Assembly: GCF_018555455.1 (NCBI RefSeq)
Contig: NZ_JAFEJU010000003.1
Coordinates: 355,305 to 419,304, forward strand
DNA length: 64,000 nt
Source of the DNA: Bifidobacterium colobi
GTDB taxonomy: Bacteria > Actinomycetota > Actinomycetes > Actinomycetales > Bifidobacteriaceae
Direction: 5' to 3'
The notes beneath the pieces are model-generated. The model was not told the DNA's origin, ran no database searches, and saw only the letters and a list, made by a program, of their open reading frames with translations. How positions within the stretch are numbered: position 1 is the first letter of the stretch; the number at the start of each line of letters is the position of its first letter. Shown here in pieces: positions 1 to 8,626 of this stretch. A program made the translations under genes and the position numbers.

Positions 1-411
1 GATTTTGATCGACAAACTTTCGATATCACAATAGACGGTTATTCAAAAGCAGCTGAACAAGGTAAAGGTTACTGTGCACTCCTCAACACCGTGTTATTGC
101 TTGCTTTTCACGACTATCTGAACAGACGATCATCACATGCCCTTCAATGGCTGCTCATCGACACTCCTTTGCTGGGATTTGATGAAGGAGTCCATGCCAT
201 CAGCACATCCATGCGCGCTGGACTGTTCGACGCATTAAAAGAACAAGCCAAAGACCAGCAAATCATCATCTTAGAGAACACAGATCATATCGATGAGCTG
301 GATTTTGACAGTAACGTCAACCTCATTCGCTTTACCAAAAATCGCCACCAAGGTCGTTATGGCTACTTGAATGACGTTTACGACATAACGGAAACCACTC
401 CATTACGATAG
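1..411 (+). CDS. C-terminal fragment of SMC/ABC-like ATPase (5' truncated by window)
   Basis: Open from base 1 in frame 1, so the start lies outside the window; 136 residues plus stop are visible. A GKG element (residues 22-24) is followed by a helix, then a Walker B-like strand LLIDTPLLGFDE and a downstream strand QQIIILENTDHID. This is the usual order for the C-terminal half of an ABC/SMC-type ATPase head: signature region, Walker B, D-loop, switch strand. Such ATPases are common in phage-defence and other accessory loci, but the family cannot be fixed from this fragment. The next gene starts 7 bases downstream, so the two are probably co-transcribed. ATPase-head reading is fairly secure; a defence role is inference. 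Confidence 0.7.
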   Translation, partial: DFDRQTFDITIDGYSKAAEQGKGYCALLNTVLLLAFHDYLNRRSSHALQWLLIDTPLLGFDEGVHAISTSMRAGLFDALKEQAKDQQIIILENTDHIDELDFDSNVNLIRFTKNRHQGRYGYLNDVYDITETTPLR

Positions 412-418
412 GATAGAA

Positions 419-844
419 ATGCCAAAATACATATGCAAAAATTCAAATTTTTTTGCAAAGAAATATCATCTTTTTATTCTCGCAAATACCATACTCCCTT
501 CGTTTCTTTTATTCATACAACTTCGAATCATATTTGAAATAGTAAAAATGACCTGGTTTATTCCATTACTATATATCGGCATAATAACAATTCCACATAT
601 TTCATTTTCATTTGTTTTTTATTTACTAAATAAAAAAGTATTCAAATCGATAAAATACAATTTTTCACTAGTATTAATATCACTAATTCTTTCTTACATA
701 TTTAATAATATAAGCATAATATGCTTATATTATTCACTTAACATTGATATAATTAACAGTTTTTTGACTTCATACATTATATCTATATCGATGACGGATC
801 ATGGATTGGTCGCCTCTATGGCTCATATGGCATACCAGCATTAA
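419..844 (+). CDS. Small AT-rich integral membrane protein, possibly frameshifted near its C-terminus
   Basis: 141 residues, rich in Ile, Phe, Leu and Ser, with about four hydrophobic segments (roughly residues 18-35, 45-70, 78-105 and 108-125). The start has AGGA about 6 bases upstream. Base composition is far more AT-rich than most of the window, suggesting acquired DNA. No family recognised. The last 18 residues after about base 790 lose membrane character, while frame 1 over 757-900 reads Gly-Ser-Trp-Ile-Gly-Arg followed by a hydrophobic stretch and stops at 898-900. That suggests a frameshift truncating a longer protein. As partner of an ATPase it could be a membrane effector, but nothing shows this directly. 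Confidence 0.5.
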   Translation: MPKYICKNSNFFAKKYHLFILANTILPSFLLFIQLRIIFEIVKMTWFIPLLYIGIITIPHISFSFVFYLLNKKVFKSIKYNFSLVLISLILSYIFNNISIICLYYSLNIDIINSFLTSYIISISMTDHGLVASMAHMAYQH

Positions 845-849
845 TTTAT

Positions 850-892
850 GCGCTTGGGTTGGCTCTCTCTATAGAAAAACCAACCCAAGCGC
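850..892. terminator. Perfect 13-bp stem-loop between convergent genes
   Basis: GCGCTTGGGTTGG (850-862) pairs perfectly with 880-892 around a 17-base loop. It sits between the + strand membrane-protein gene and the - strand gene ending at 901. Neither side has a strong U-tract, so termination efficiency is uncertain. Confidence 0.6.
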
Positions 893-900
893 AGAAATAA

Positions 901-2346
901 TTAGAAGATATAATCAGCTAATGCTTTACACGATGCGTTAATTACATCAGCAGAAACCTCTCCAATTATTGACCACTTCAATATCCCATTCCCCCAATCC
1001 ACTTTAGTTCGGAAAGCAGTGGCAGCATCATTCTGATTGGTAGCACCCATACTCCACGCAATTTGCTTGAAACGATTTGCCAATAAGCCAGCATCGTTGT
1101 AGTAGTCACGCATGGTCTGAGACAGCAGATGTGTGGATTCACCATTACCCGCACTAAGCACTTGAGCAAAACGAATAGCATCACCATCGCAGCATAAATC
1201 GTCACGATTACACGAATTACTGATGGACTTCCATACACCATTCACATATTTGCCGGTAATCAAATTAGCAATTCCCGGATGCGACAGGTATGTCTCATCT
1301 TGCCCAACAAGCGCCTCGCAAACGGCGTGAAGATCCGCATCGGGATTCCAATCCATGACATCTTGGATATTACTCATCGTCGAGGCCAAATCCCATCCCT
1401 GACCCCTGTAATTACTGATTTCAGTAAACTGGTCATATACCCAATCATTAGGAATCGGGAATCCCAGATTGCCGGAAAATCCCGTAGACATGTCCGACAC
1501 GAACGCACATCCAGCACACCCCGCTTCAATAATACGTGTGCAAATGTTGCGCGAAGCGTAGATACCAACTTTATAACCACCACCAAGGCTAGAGAGAATC
1601 GCACGGAAATACGGAAGAATGGTGCTGCTCACCTGATCATCGGTAGCATCGAAATCGACCGCGAAATAGATATATGTTGGCGGAATACCCAAACGCTGCG
1701 CCGCCTCTCGAGCGCTCTGGGCATGCTTCCTACCGTTTTCCACAGTGAAATGGCTAAGCTTCGTGGAATATTCTTGGAAAATCGGGAAGAATTGCATACC
1801 ACCCGCAGTAATGCGTTCAAGCTCGCCAGGACGAATTGCCTTGAAGTATTCCGATGGGTCAAGCTTATTCTGTCCAGGCTCAGTCAGATAACGACCAACA
1901 ATTCGATAACCATCTGCCTTGAGCGTCGCCAATCGCTCCGCTGTAATTTCAAAACGGGTATCACCACCAATGCCCATATCAGTCTTGAGATCTTTAATTG
2001 CCGAACCGGTACCGCTGTAAAAATGTTGAGAGATATTGCTACCAGTTGAGTACCCCTTGCACCAGAGCGCTCCTTGGATGATGGAATATACATTCGATTT
2101 GGCCCCATCGCCGTCTTTCTGCTGCTGGACACCGTTAGGATACCGCTTCGCAAAAAGACTCTGCGTAGAAGGACCGAAATTATCGGCTGTGGTTTGGATA
2201 CCTAGCTCAATTTGCAGCGCTCGCGTCAAACCGTAAATCGTTTCCCAACCGGTTTGCCCATTTTCAGAGACAGCGTTGAATCGAGAATCCTTCCCATAGG
2301 TTTTATTCAGCCACTGCTGTGTTTGCAAAACCATCTGGTCTACCAT
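901..2346 (-). CDS. DUF1906 (Rv2525c-like) glycoside-hydrolase-like protein
   Basis: 481 residues. I start at the ATG at 2346 because AGGAGG lies 7 bases upstream; an in-frame start 19 codons earlier has no such site. The N-terminal ~120 residues look like peptidoglycan-binding-type helical repeats (QQWLNKTYG, GLTRALQIELG). Residues ~140-340 carry DUF1906 hallmarks: GRYL, and the acidic strand IYFAVDFDATDD expected at the active site of this TIM-barrel family. A C-terminal helical region contains a Cys cluster (NSCNRDDLCC). No signal peptide is evident, so export would need another route such as a holin or lysis. Probable role is cell-wall glycan cleavage, by family only; the true substrate is unknown. 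Confidence 0.75.
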   Translation of the reverse strand: MVDQMVLQTQQWLNKTYGKDSRFNAVSENGQTGWETIYGLTRALQIELGIQTTADNFGPSTQSLFAKRYPNGVQQQKDGDGAKSNVYSIIQGALWCKGYSTGSNISQHFYSGTGSAIKDLKTDMGIGGDTRFEITAERLATLKADGYRIVGRYLTEPGQNKLDPSEYFKAIRPGELERITAGGMQFFPIFQEYSTKLSHFTVENGRKHAQSAREAAQRLGIPPTYIYFAVDFDATDDQVSSTILPYFRAILSSLGGGYKVGIYASRNICTRIIEAGCAGCAFVSDMSTGFSGNLGFPIPNDWVYDQFTEISNYRGQGWDLASTMSNIQDVMDWNPDADLHAVCEALVGQDETYLSHPGIANLITGKYVNGVWKSISNSCNRDDLCCDGDAIRFAQVLSAGNGESTHLLSQTMRDYYNDAGLLANRFKQIAWSMGATNQNDAATAFRTKVDWGNGILKWSIIGEVSADVINASCKALADYIF

Positions 2347-2561
2347 AATGTCCTCCTTTATAGGATCAGTACTGTTCGGGCGGGAATAATCACCCGCCTT
2401 CACTCGTACTGCCGCAGAAGATCAGATTGTTAACCAATCAACATCGACGGCGCTCCATCCGTGTCATAAAAAACGGTGCCCGAAATATCATTTATTATTT
2501 GTCTCAACGCTTAATCAACCGCTAAGTTCGACGCTCCACTGAGACAATGTATACAGTCGAT

Positions 2562-2601
2562 AAAGCGCCCTTGCAGGAACAATTCCCGACAAGGACGCTT
2601 T
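2562..2601 (-). terminator. Stem-loop downstream of the HdeD-like gene
   Basis: AAAGCG-x-CCTTG (2562-2573) pairs with CAAGG-x-CGCTTT (2590-2601) with one mismatch and a loop of about 16 bases, just after the stop of the - strand gene at 2627. No clear U-tract. The rest of 2347-2626 shows nothing I can assign. Confidence 0.5.
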
Positions 2602-2626
2602 GGACTCGGCAGCGCTTCAGCACACG

Positions 2627-3274
2627 CTACTTCCTGCGCTTGCCGAACGTGAACGCGCGGACGAGGGCAGTGATGCCCATGACCACCATCGCGCAGCCGC
2701 CGAAGACGATCATGAAGATCGTGGAATTCAACGGGCTCATCAGCACCACAAAGCCGGCAATGATGGAGATAATGGCGTAGGCGATGGCCCAACCGGAGCG
2801 TGGGATGCGCCAGGATTCCACCAGTGCCATCACGCCTTCCATAATCCAGCCGAAGCCCACCATCAAAGTGACGAGCAAGGCCAGAGTCTCGCCGGTCAAA
2901 CCGTAATTGCGCACGACCACCACACCGCCGAAGGTGAGCAGGATGCCGATCAACACATCCAGCACGCGCCAGCCACCCGGCAACAGAGGCGTCACCAAAG
3001 CGCTGACGATGCGCACCACGCCGGAAATCACGAAATAGACGCCCAGCAGCAACGCGGCCAGCGCCAAAGTCTTATTCGGTGAAATTAGCAGTGCCGCACC
3101 AAGGGCAATGGCGGCAACGCCAACTACACCGTAGATCACACGAATGGTGGACTTGGCACGCTGTGGCAGCCATTCCTCAATCAAACGAAATGGGCTGAAA
3201 TCACCGGCATACCAATTCGGCTGCTCCGGCTGCGGGGTGTACGGGTTCTGGTTGTTGAAATTCGGGTCGCTCAT
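2627..3274 (-). CDS. HdeD-family (DUF308) membrane protein
   Basis: 215 residues. The second of two adjacent ATGs (3274) is preferred because AAGGAG lies 5 bases upstream. After a Pro/Asn/Gln-rich cytosolic N-terminus (~45 residues) come six hydrophobic helices grouped as three repeated hairpins, the pattern of HdeD/DUF308 proteins (VIYGVVGVAAIALGAALL, ALLLGVYFVISGVVRI, then similar pairs). The protein ends with the basic tail FGKRRK. HdeD in E. coli is linked to acid resistance; function here is inferred by family only. Confidence 0.8.
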   Translation of the reverse strand: MSDPNFNNQNPYTPQPEQPNWYAGDFSPFRLIEEWLPQRAKSTIRVIYGVVGVAAIALGAALLISPNKTLALAALLLGVYFVISGVVRIVSALVTPLLPGGWRVLDVLIGILLTFGGVVVVRNYGLTGETLALLVTLMVGFGWIMEGVMALVESWRIPRSGWAIAYAIISIIAGFVVLMSPLNSTIFMIVFGGCAMVVMGITALVRAFTFGKRRK

Positions 3275-3446
3275 CATAGCTCCTTCCAATTCATGTTCCA
3301 ATCACCGATTTTAGACAAACTGCCTAATTCACACCATAAGCACAGCTAGTCATAGTGTCTAATTTTTTATTAGTCGCACTACGAAATCAGCCCACAGCCC
3401 AATACAGTGAGCCGAACCTAACGCGCCATGGTCTAGGCTGGAGGGC

Positions 3447-5627
3447 ATGACTAACGAAACCGCAGCAACGAAGTCGGGCATCGACCCGTCATCCTTCTCA
3501 TCCACCATCAAGCCGGTCAACGACTTGTTCCGCTACGTTAATGGCCCTTGGATCGACACCTACCGTCTGCCGGACGATCGCTCCCGCTATGGTTCGTTCG
3601 ATAAGCTCGCCGAGGATGCCGAGAACCAGGTACGTGAAATCCTCGAAGACAACGACTCCCCCGCCGTCAAATCTCAGGCGCTGTATCGTTCGTTCCTCAA
3701 CACCGAAGCCATTGAGGAGGCCGGACTTGACCCGATCCGCGACGAACTGGATCTCATCGATTCCGCCATTGACAAGGCCGCGCTGACCCGCGTGCTCGGC
3801 ACCATCAATCCCGCTGGCGGCCCGGATCTGTTTGGCCTGGCCGTGTATGGCGACCCTGGCAACCCGGATCTCAACATCGCGCATATCGAGCAGGGCGGCA
3901 TCATGCTGCCCGATGAAGCCTACTACCGAGAGGATCACTACGCACCGGTGCGTGAAGCATACGTGACCATGGTGGCCACGCAGCTGGTCAACGCCGGCTA
4001 TGCGCCCGCCGCCGATTCGGCCGGCAATGACGATCTGCCGCAGTCCGCGGATGCCAATGGTGACGAAGCACCGGCCGTAGTGCCGAGCGAGGCCGCACTG
4101 GCCATGGCCCGCCACTTCCTCGAGGTGGAAACCAAGATCGCCGCCAACCATTGGGATAATGTGGCCACCCGCGACTCGGTGAAGACCTATAATCCCACCG
4201 ATTACGTCGACCTCGCCGCTACGCTCAAGAACTTCGACGTGGACTCGTGGATTAGCGCCTGGCAGTCCGCCTATGATGCCACCACGGCGGCAAAGGCCCA
4301 GCCCATCGATTTCAGGTCCGTGTTCACCCGCACGATCGTGCACGAACCGAGCTTCCTTAAGGGTCTTGATCAGTTCTGGGCTGACGCCGACTTGGCTGAT
4401 TTGAAGCTTTGGGCTCACGTGCATGTGATTGTTGGCTCCGCGAGCATGCTGTCGCACGTGTTCGACGTCACCAACTTCGACTTCTTCGGCAAGGTGCTTT
4501 CCGGCGCCAAGAAGCAGCGCGACCGTTGGAAGCGCGGCGTGAGCCTCGTCAACGGCATCTGCGGCGAAGATGTGGGTCAGGAATACGTGCGCCGTCACTT
4601 CCCGGAAAGCTCCAAGCAGCGCATGGAGCAGCTCGTGGCGAACCTCATCGACGCCTACCGCGTGTCCATCTCCAATTCCGATTGGCTGGGCGAGGCAACC
4701 AAGGCCAAGGCTTTGGAGAAGCTTTCCAAGTTCACTCCGAAGATCGGTTACACCAATCATTGGCGTGACTACTCCGCGTTGGATGTTTCCGCCGATGCCG
4801 TGCTCGCCGACAACGCCAAGGCCGCGAACCTGTATGAGACCGGCTATCAGCTGGCCAAGGTGGGCAAGCCCGCCGACAAGGATGAATGGCTGATGAACCC
4901 GCAGACGGTGAACGCCTACTATGAGCCGAGCATGAACGTCATCGTGTTCCCGGCAGCCATTCTGCAACCTCCGTTCTTTGATCCCGAAGCCGATGACGCC
5001 GCCAACTACGGCGGTATCGGTGCCGTGATCGGCCACGAGATCGGCCACGGTTTCGACGATCAGGGTTCCCAGTACGACGGCGACGGCAAACTCAACAATT
5101 GGTGGACCGACGAGGACCGCAAGAACTTCGAGGAGCGCACCAAGGCGCTGATCGACCAGTACAACGGATTTGTGCCCCAACAGTTGGTTGAGAAGTATGC
5201 CGACGAGCCGGACAAGGCTCCGCATGTGAACGGTGCATTGACCATCGGCGAGAACATCGGCGATCTGGGCGGCGTGAACATCGCGCTCAAGGCGTATGCG
5301 TTCGCGCTTGGCAAGGCCGAAGGCACCATCAACGGCAGCGGTGACGAGAACGGCTCTCCGGCTGCCATCAAGGCGCTGTTGGATACCGCGCCGGTAATCG
5401 ATGGTTTCACTGGTTTGCAGCGGTTCTTCCTGAGCTACGCCTCCATCTGGCGTACCAAGAACCGCGACGAGCTTGCCGAACAGTATCTGCAGATCGATCC
5501 GCACTCCCCCGCCGAGTTCCGCACCAACGGCATCGCCAGCAATGTGGATCTGTTCTACGATGCCTTTGGCGTGCACGAAGGCGATGCCATGTGGCTTGCT
5601 CCTGACCGCCGCGTGCGCATCTGGTAA
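3447..5627 (+). CDS. pepO: M13-family zinc metallopeptidase (PepO / neprilysin-like)
   Basis: 726 residues, slightly longer than typical bacterial PepO (~630-700) owing to an acidic insertion near residues 190-215. The zinc motif HEIGH is at about residues 530-534, and the downstream ENIGDLGG (about 602) supplies the third zinc ligand and the conserved Asp. The product ends DRRVRIW, matching the conserved C-terminal Trp of the family. There is no signal peptide, so it is a cytosolic oligopeptidase that would trim short peptides after uptake. GGAGGG precedes the ATG closely. It is divergent from the HdeD-like gene and monocistronic. Confidence 0.93.
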   Translation: MTNETAATKSGIDPSSFSSTIKPVNDLFRYVNGPWIDTYRLPDDRSRYGSFDKLAEDAENQVREILEDNDSPAVKSQALYRSFLNTEAIEEAGLDPIRDELDLIDSAIDKAALTRVLGTINPAGGPDLFGLAVYGDPGNPDLNIAHIEQGGIMLPDEAYYREDHYAPVREAYVTMVATQLVNAGYAPAADSAGNDDLPQSADANGDEAPAVVPSEAALAMARHFLEVETKIAANHWDNVATRDSVKTYNPTDYVDLAATLKNFDVDSWISAWQSAYDATTAAKAQPIDFRSVFTRTIVHEPSFLKGLDQFWADADLADLKLWAHVHVIVGSASMLSHVFDVTNFDFFGKVLSGAKKQRDRWKRGVSLVNGICGEDVGQEYVRRHFPESSKQRMEQLVANLIDAYRVSISNSDWLGEATKAKALEKLSKFTPKIGYTNHWRDYSALDVSADAVLADNAKAANLYETGYQLAKVGKPADKDEWLMNPQTVNAYYEPSMNVIVFPAAILQPPFFDPEADDAANYGGIGAVIGHEIGHGFDDQGSQYDGDGKLNNWWTDEDRKNFEERTKALIDQYNGFVPQQLVEKYADEPDKAPHVNGALTIGENIGDLGGVNIALKAYAFALGKAEGTINGSGDENGSPAAIKALLDTAPVIDGFTGLQRFFLSYASIWRTKNRDELAEQYLQIDPHSPAEFRTNGIASNVDLFYDAFGVHEGDAMWLAPDRRVRIW

Positions 5628-5642
5628 CGCATCCCACAGATG

Positions 5643-5686
5643 TCACCGACTGTGTGAACCCGGCTCACCGACTGTGTGAACCCGGC
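5643..5686. repeat. Perfect 22-bp tandem duplication
   Basis: Two identical 22-base units (5643-5664 and 5665-5686), each containing CGACTGTGTGAACCCGG, lie directly after the pepO stop and run into the terminator stem. Confidence 0.8.
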
Positions 5687-5725
5687 CTACAGCTGCACAC
5701 CGATGCCGCTGTAGGCCGTTTGTTT
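5684..5725 (+). terminator. Rho-independent terminator after pepO
   Basis: GGCCTACAGC (5684-5693) pairs with GCTGTAGGCC (5708-5717), loop of 14, followed by GTTTGTTT. It sits between pepO and the convergent ssb gene. Confidence 0.8.
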
Positions 5726-5743
5726 ATGCGCAATAATCTCCAT

Positions 5744-6373
5744 TCATATCTGCGCCTCTTCAGCGAATTCATCATCGTAGGTTTGCTGCAAGGTATCCTG
5801 CCCGGATTCCATTGGCATAGTCGCGCACATCGATGCCGGATCGGATGCATCTTGCCGGAAGGCGCCATCACCGAGTTCAACCGGTGGCGCGGTCTGCTGC
5901 GGCAGTGTCGCATCGGCTGCACCACCCGGAATGCCGGTCGCACTAGGAGGCACAGCGTTACCGTTCGCATTGCCATTCACTGCGGCATTTCTACTGTTGC
6001 CATTCTGGCGCTGTGATTTTGTAAGATTCGTGGTGCCGAACATCAAATCATGACCGATATTCGTAGCCTCAAGTACCGTCCTACTGCGCGGCTCTCCGTG
6101 CTCATTTGTCCACTGTTCGGTGTTCAGCACACCAACCACAATGATGCGGTCGCCGCGTCGGATTGATTGCAATACATTATTGGCCAGAGACCGGAATGAT
6201 TTTACGGTAAGCCATACAGTGCCAAATTCCTCCCATTGTTTGGTGTTGGGATTCAATCGGCTGCGCGTGCTGCCCATACGGAAGGTCGCCACTACAAAAT
6301 TGTCATTCCCGCCTTTAACGAGGTCTCCGGCAACGAAGCCGGTCATCGTCACTGATGCCTGTTGGTTCGCCAT
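5744..6373 (-). CDS. ssb: Single-stranded DNA-binding protein (second SSB type)
   Basis: 209 residues. An N-terminal OB fold (~1-115: ASVTMTGFVAGD, TVWLTVKSF, RRGDRIIVVGVLNTEQW) is followed by an Asn/Ala/Gly/Pro-rich linker and an acidic tail ending DDEFAEEAQI. The tail is acidic but lacks the classical DDDIPF partner-binding tip, suggesting an accessory SSB (competence, repair or stress) rather than the replicative copy near rpsF. GGAAAGG lies about 7 bases before the ATG. It is a single gene convergent with pepO. Confidence 0.85.
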   Translation of the reverse strand: MANQQASVTMTGFVAGDLVKGGNDNFVVATFRMGSTRSRLNPNTKQWEEFGTVWLTVKSFRSLANNVLQSIRRGDRIIVVGVLNTEQWTNEHGEPRSRTVLEATNIGHDLMFGTTNLTKSQRQNGNSRNAAVNGNANGNAVPPSATGIPGGAADATLPQQTAPPVELGDGAFRQDASDPASMCATMPMESGQDTLQQTYDDEFAEEAQI

Positions 6374-6541
6374 GATATATCCTTTCCTTCGCGCCGCAAT
6401 GGCGCAATACTATGGACCGCCGGAGTCGTTGTACGCACCGTTGCGAACAATCCGAGCGGCGGTATCTCCACTGTGAGGCATGTCGGTTGAGCAGCACAAG
6501 GGCAACTGGCAAATGTGGATACTATGACGGGGTTTGAAGCG

Positions 6542-6568
6542 TTGTGGATAACTTTTGGTTATCCACAA
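6542..6568. promoter_or_regulatory. Inverted pair of consensus DnaA boxes
   Basis: TGTGGATAA (6543-6551) and TTATCCACA (6559-6567) form a perfect 11-bp palindrome with a 5-base centre. Both halves match the TTATCCACA DnaA box exactly. The pair lies upstream of ssb and downstream of proS. It could be a DnaA-binding regulatory site for ssb or a titration site; binding is inferred from sequence only. Confidence 0.6.
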
Positions 6569-6598
6569 TACGCAACAACGAACAGCACAATACGCAAC

Positions 6599-6631
6599 AA
6601 AAAACGCCACCCTGCTGTAGGCAGGATGGCG
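6599..6631 (-). terminator. Rho-independent terminator of proS
   Basis: On the - strand CGCCATCCTGC pairs with GCAGGGTGGCG (one G-T pair) around a 5-base loop and is followed by six T (6604-6599). Confidence 0.85.
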
Positions 6632-6651
6632 TCAGTGCTTGTTTCGAAGCG

Positions 6652-8454
6652 TTACAGACGCTCGAGCAGGGTCTTCACGGCCTCGTCAGCCGGCACGGCA
6701 ACCTTGTTCTCGCCATTGCGGTCACGAATCTCGATCGTGCCGTTGTTCACAAAGTCGCGGCCCACCACGGCGATGGTCGGCACGCCGATGAGCTCGGCAT
6801 CCTTGAACTTCACGCCCGGAGAAACCTTCTTGCGGTCGTCGTAAATGACCTCGACGCCGTTGGCCTCAAGCTCTTCGACCAGCTTCTCGGCGCCTTCGAA
6901 CGCCTGAGCGTCCTTACCGGTGGCCACCACGTGCACCTGAGCCGGAGCGATCACGGACGGCCAAGCCAGGCCAGCCTCATCGTGGTGCGTTTCGGCGACA
7001 CATGCGAGCACGCGGGACACACCGATGCCGTAGCAGCCCATCCACACCGGCACAGTCTTGCCGTTCTGGTCGAGGACCTTCAAGTCCAGAGCCTTGGAGT
7101 ACTTCAAGCCCAGCTGGAAGACCTGACCGATCTCCACACCACGCTCGAAGCTCAACGGGCCGGAACCGTCCGGGCTCATGTCGCCATGGCGCACCTCGAC
7201 GGCCTCCACCACGCCACTGGCCTCGAAGTCACGACCGTAGACGAGGTTGTAGTAGTCCACTTCATGCTCATCGGCACCGGTGAACCATGCGGAACCCTTC
7301 ACCACGTGCGCGTCCACGAAGTAGCGCAACGGCTCCTTGACGCCAGCGGCCTCAGCCTGCGGGCCAAGCACCATCGGACCAATGTAACCCGGCACGAGTT
7401 CGGGATGCTTCTTCAGGTCCTCTTCGGTGGCCTCTTCAAGCTCGGAGGGAGCGAACTGCGCCTCGAGACGCTTCATGTCGACCGTACGATCGCCCGGCAC
7501 ACCCACAACGATCAGCTCACGCCACGGCTCGTCATGCTCCTCATCCTCCGGGTGCTTGACGGCGATGACCACGTTCTTCAGAATGTCGGAGGCAGCCCAT
7601 TCGCGGCCGTCATCACGCGGGTGATCGGCGTTGGCGCGCTCGATCATCTTGTCGATGGTCTTGGCGTCCGGCGTTGATTCCTTGCTGGCGGCAGGCGTGT
7701 TGGAAGCGTCGATTTCCGGCAGTTCCGGCGTATGCAGCGCCTCAACATTCCAAGCCTTGCCGGAGGGGGCCAGCGCGAAGGTATCCTCGCCGATCGGCAT
7801 CGGAGCCAGGAACTCCTCGGATGCGGAGCCACCCATCGGGCCGGACATGGCGAACACCGGCACGTACTTGAGGCCGATGCGCTGGAACACGCGCTCATAG
7901 GCACCACGCTCGTCCATGTATGCCTTGCGCATGCCCTCTTCGTCCACGTTGAACGAGTAGGCGTCCTTCATCACGAATTCACGGCCGCGAATCAGGCCGG
8001 CGCGCGGACGGAATTCGTCACGGTACTTGGTCTGAATCTGGTACAGCACAACCGGCAGATCCTTGTAGGACGAGTACATGTCCTTGACCAGCAGGGTGAA
8101 CATTTCCTCGTGGGTGGGAGCCAGCAGGTAGTCGGCCTGGTGACGATCCTTCAGACGGAAGATGTTGTCGCCGTACTCCTCCCAGCGATGGGTGGCCTCA
8201 TACGGCTCGCGCGGCAGCAGGGCCGGGAAGTGCACTTCCTGTGCGCCGATGCCAGCCATCTCTTCGCGGATGATGGCCTCGATCTTGTTGAGTACGCGCA
8301 GGCCGAGCGGCAGCCAGGTCCAGATGCCGGGGGCCGCCTTGCGGATGTAGCCGGCGCGCTGCAGCAGCTTGGCGGAATCCACGTCCGCGTCCGCCGGGTC
8401 TTCGCGCAACGTGCGCAGGAACAAAGTAGACATACGAAGGGTATTGGAAGTCAT
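6652..8454 (-). CDS. proS: Prolyl-tRNA synthetase
   Basis: 600 residues from the ATG at 8454; upstream ATGs at 8496 and 8472 and a downstream ATG at 8433 are also in frame, and none has a strong ribosome site, so the start is uncertain by up to 21 codons. Class II synthetase motifs are visible: motif 1 around [16 protein letters not shown], motif 2 around [19 protein letters not shown], motif 3 near [11 protein letters not shown]. The ~180-residue INS editing domain between motifs 2 and 3 makes this the bacterial long form. The C-terminal anticodon-binding domain starts near residue 505 ([12 protein letters not shown]). Confidence 0.95.
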   Translation of the reverse strand: MTSNTLRMSTLFLRTLREDPADADVDSAKLLQRAGYIRKAAPGIWTWLPLGLRVLNKIEAIIREEMAGIGAQEVHFPALLPREPYEATHRWEEYGDNIFRLKDRHQADYLLAPTHEEMFTLLVKDMYSSYKDLPVVLYQIQTKYRDEFRPRAGLIRGREFVMKDAYSFNVDEEGMRKAYMDERGAYERVFQRIGLKYVPVFAMSGPMGGSASEEFLAPMPIGEDTFALAPSGKAWNVEALHTPELPEIDASNTPAASKESTPDAKTIDKMIERANADHPRDDGREWAASDILKNVVIAVKHPEDEEHDEPWRELIVVGVPGDRTVDMKRLEAQFAPSELEEATEEDLKKHPELVPGYIGPMVLGPQAEAAGVKEPLRYFVDAHVVKGSAWFTGADEHEVDYYNLVYGRDFEASGVVEAVEVRHGDMSPDGSGPLSFERGVEIGQVFQLGLKYSKALDLKVLDQNGKTVPVWMGCYGIGVSRVLACVAETHHDEAGLAWPSVIAPAQVHVVATGKDAQAFEGAEKLVEELEANGVEVIYDDRKKVSPGVKFKDAELIGVPTIAVVGRDFVNNGTIEIRDRNGENKVAVPADEAVKTLLERL

Positions 8455-8626
8455 AGGTTCCAAGATATTCATGCGAACCGACAAGCCGGCTATCAACCGA
8501 TAGTATCCACCTGACGCGATGTATCAATGTACAGGAATCGCCATTGACTTATGTAGCTTTACGCATCTTGGTTTTCCGTCACCCGCGTGCGACAATGGGA
8601 AGCGATAGAAGGGGTAGGTGGGAACA

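Noticed and set aside
3498..5576. Long - strand frame (692 codons) opposite pepO
   Set aside because: It mirrors the codon bias of pepO; composition is His/Val/Gly-rich with no recognisable fold and no ribosome site.
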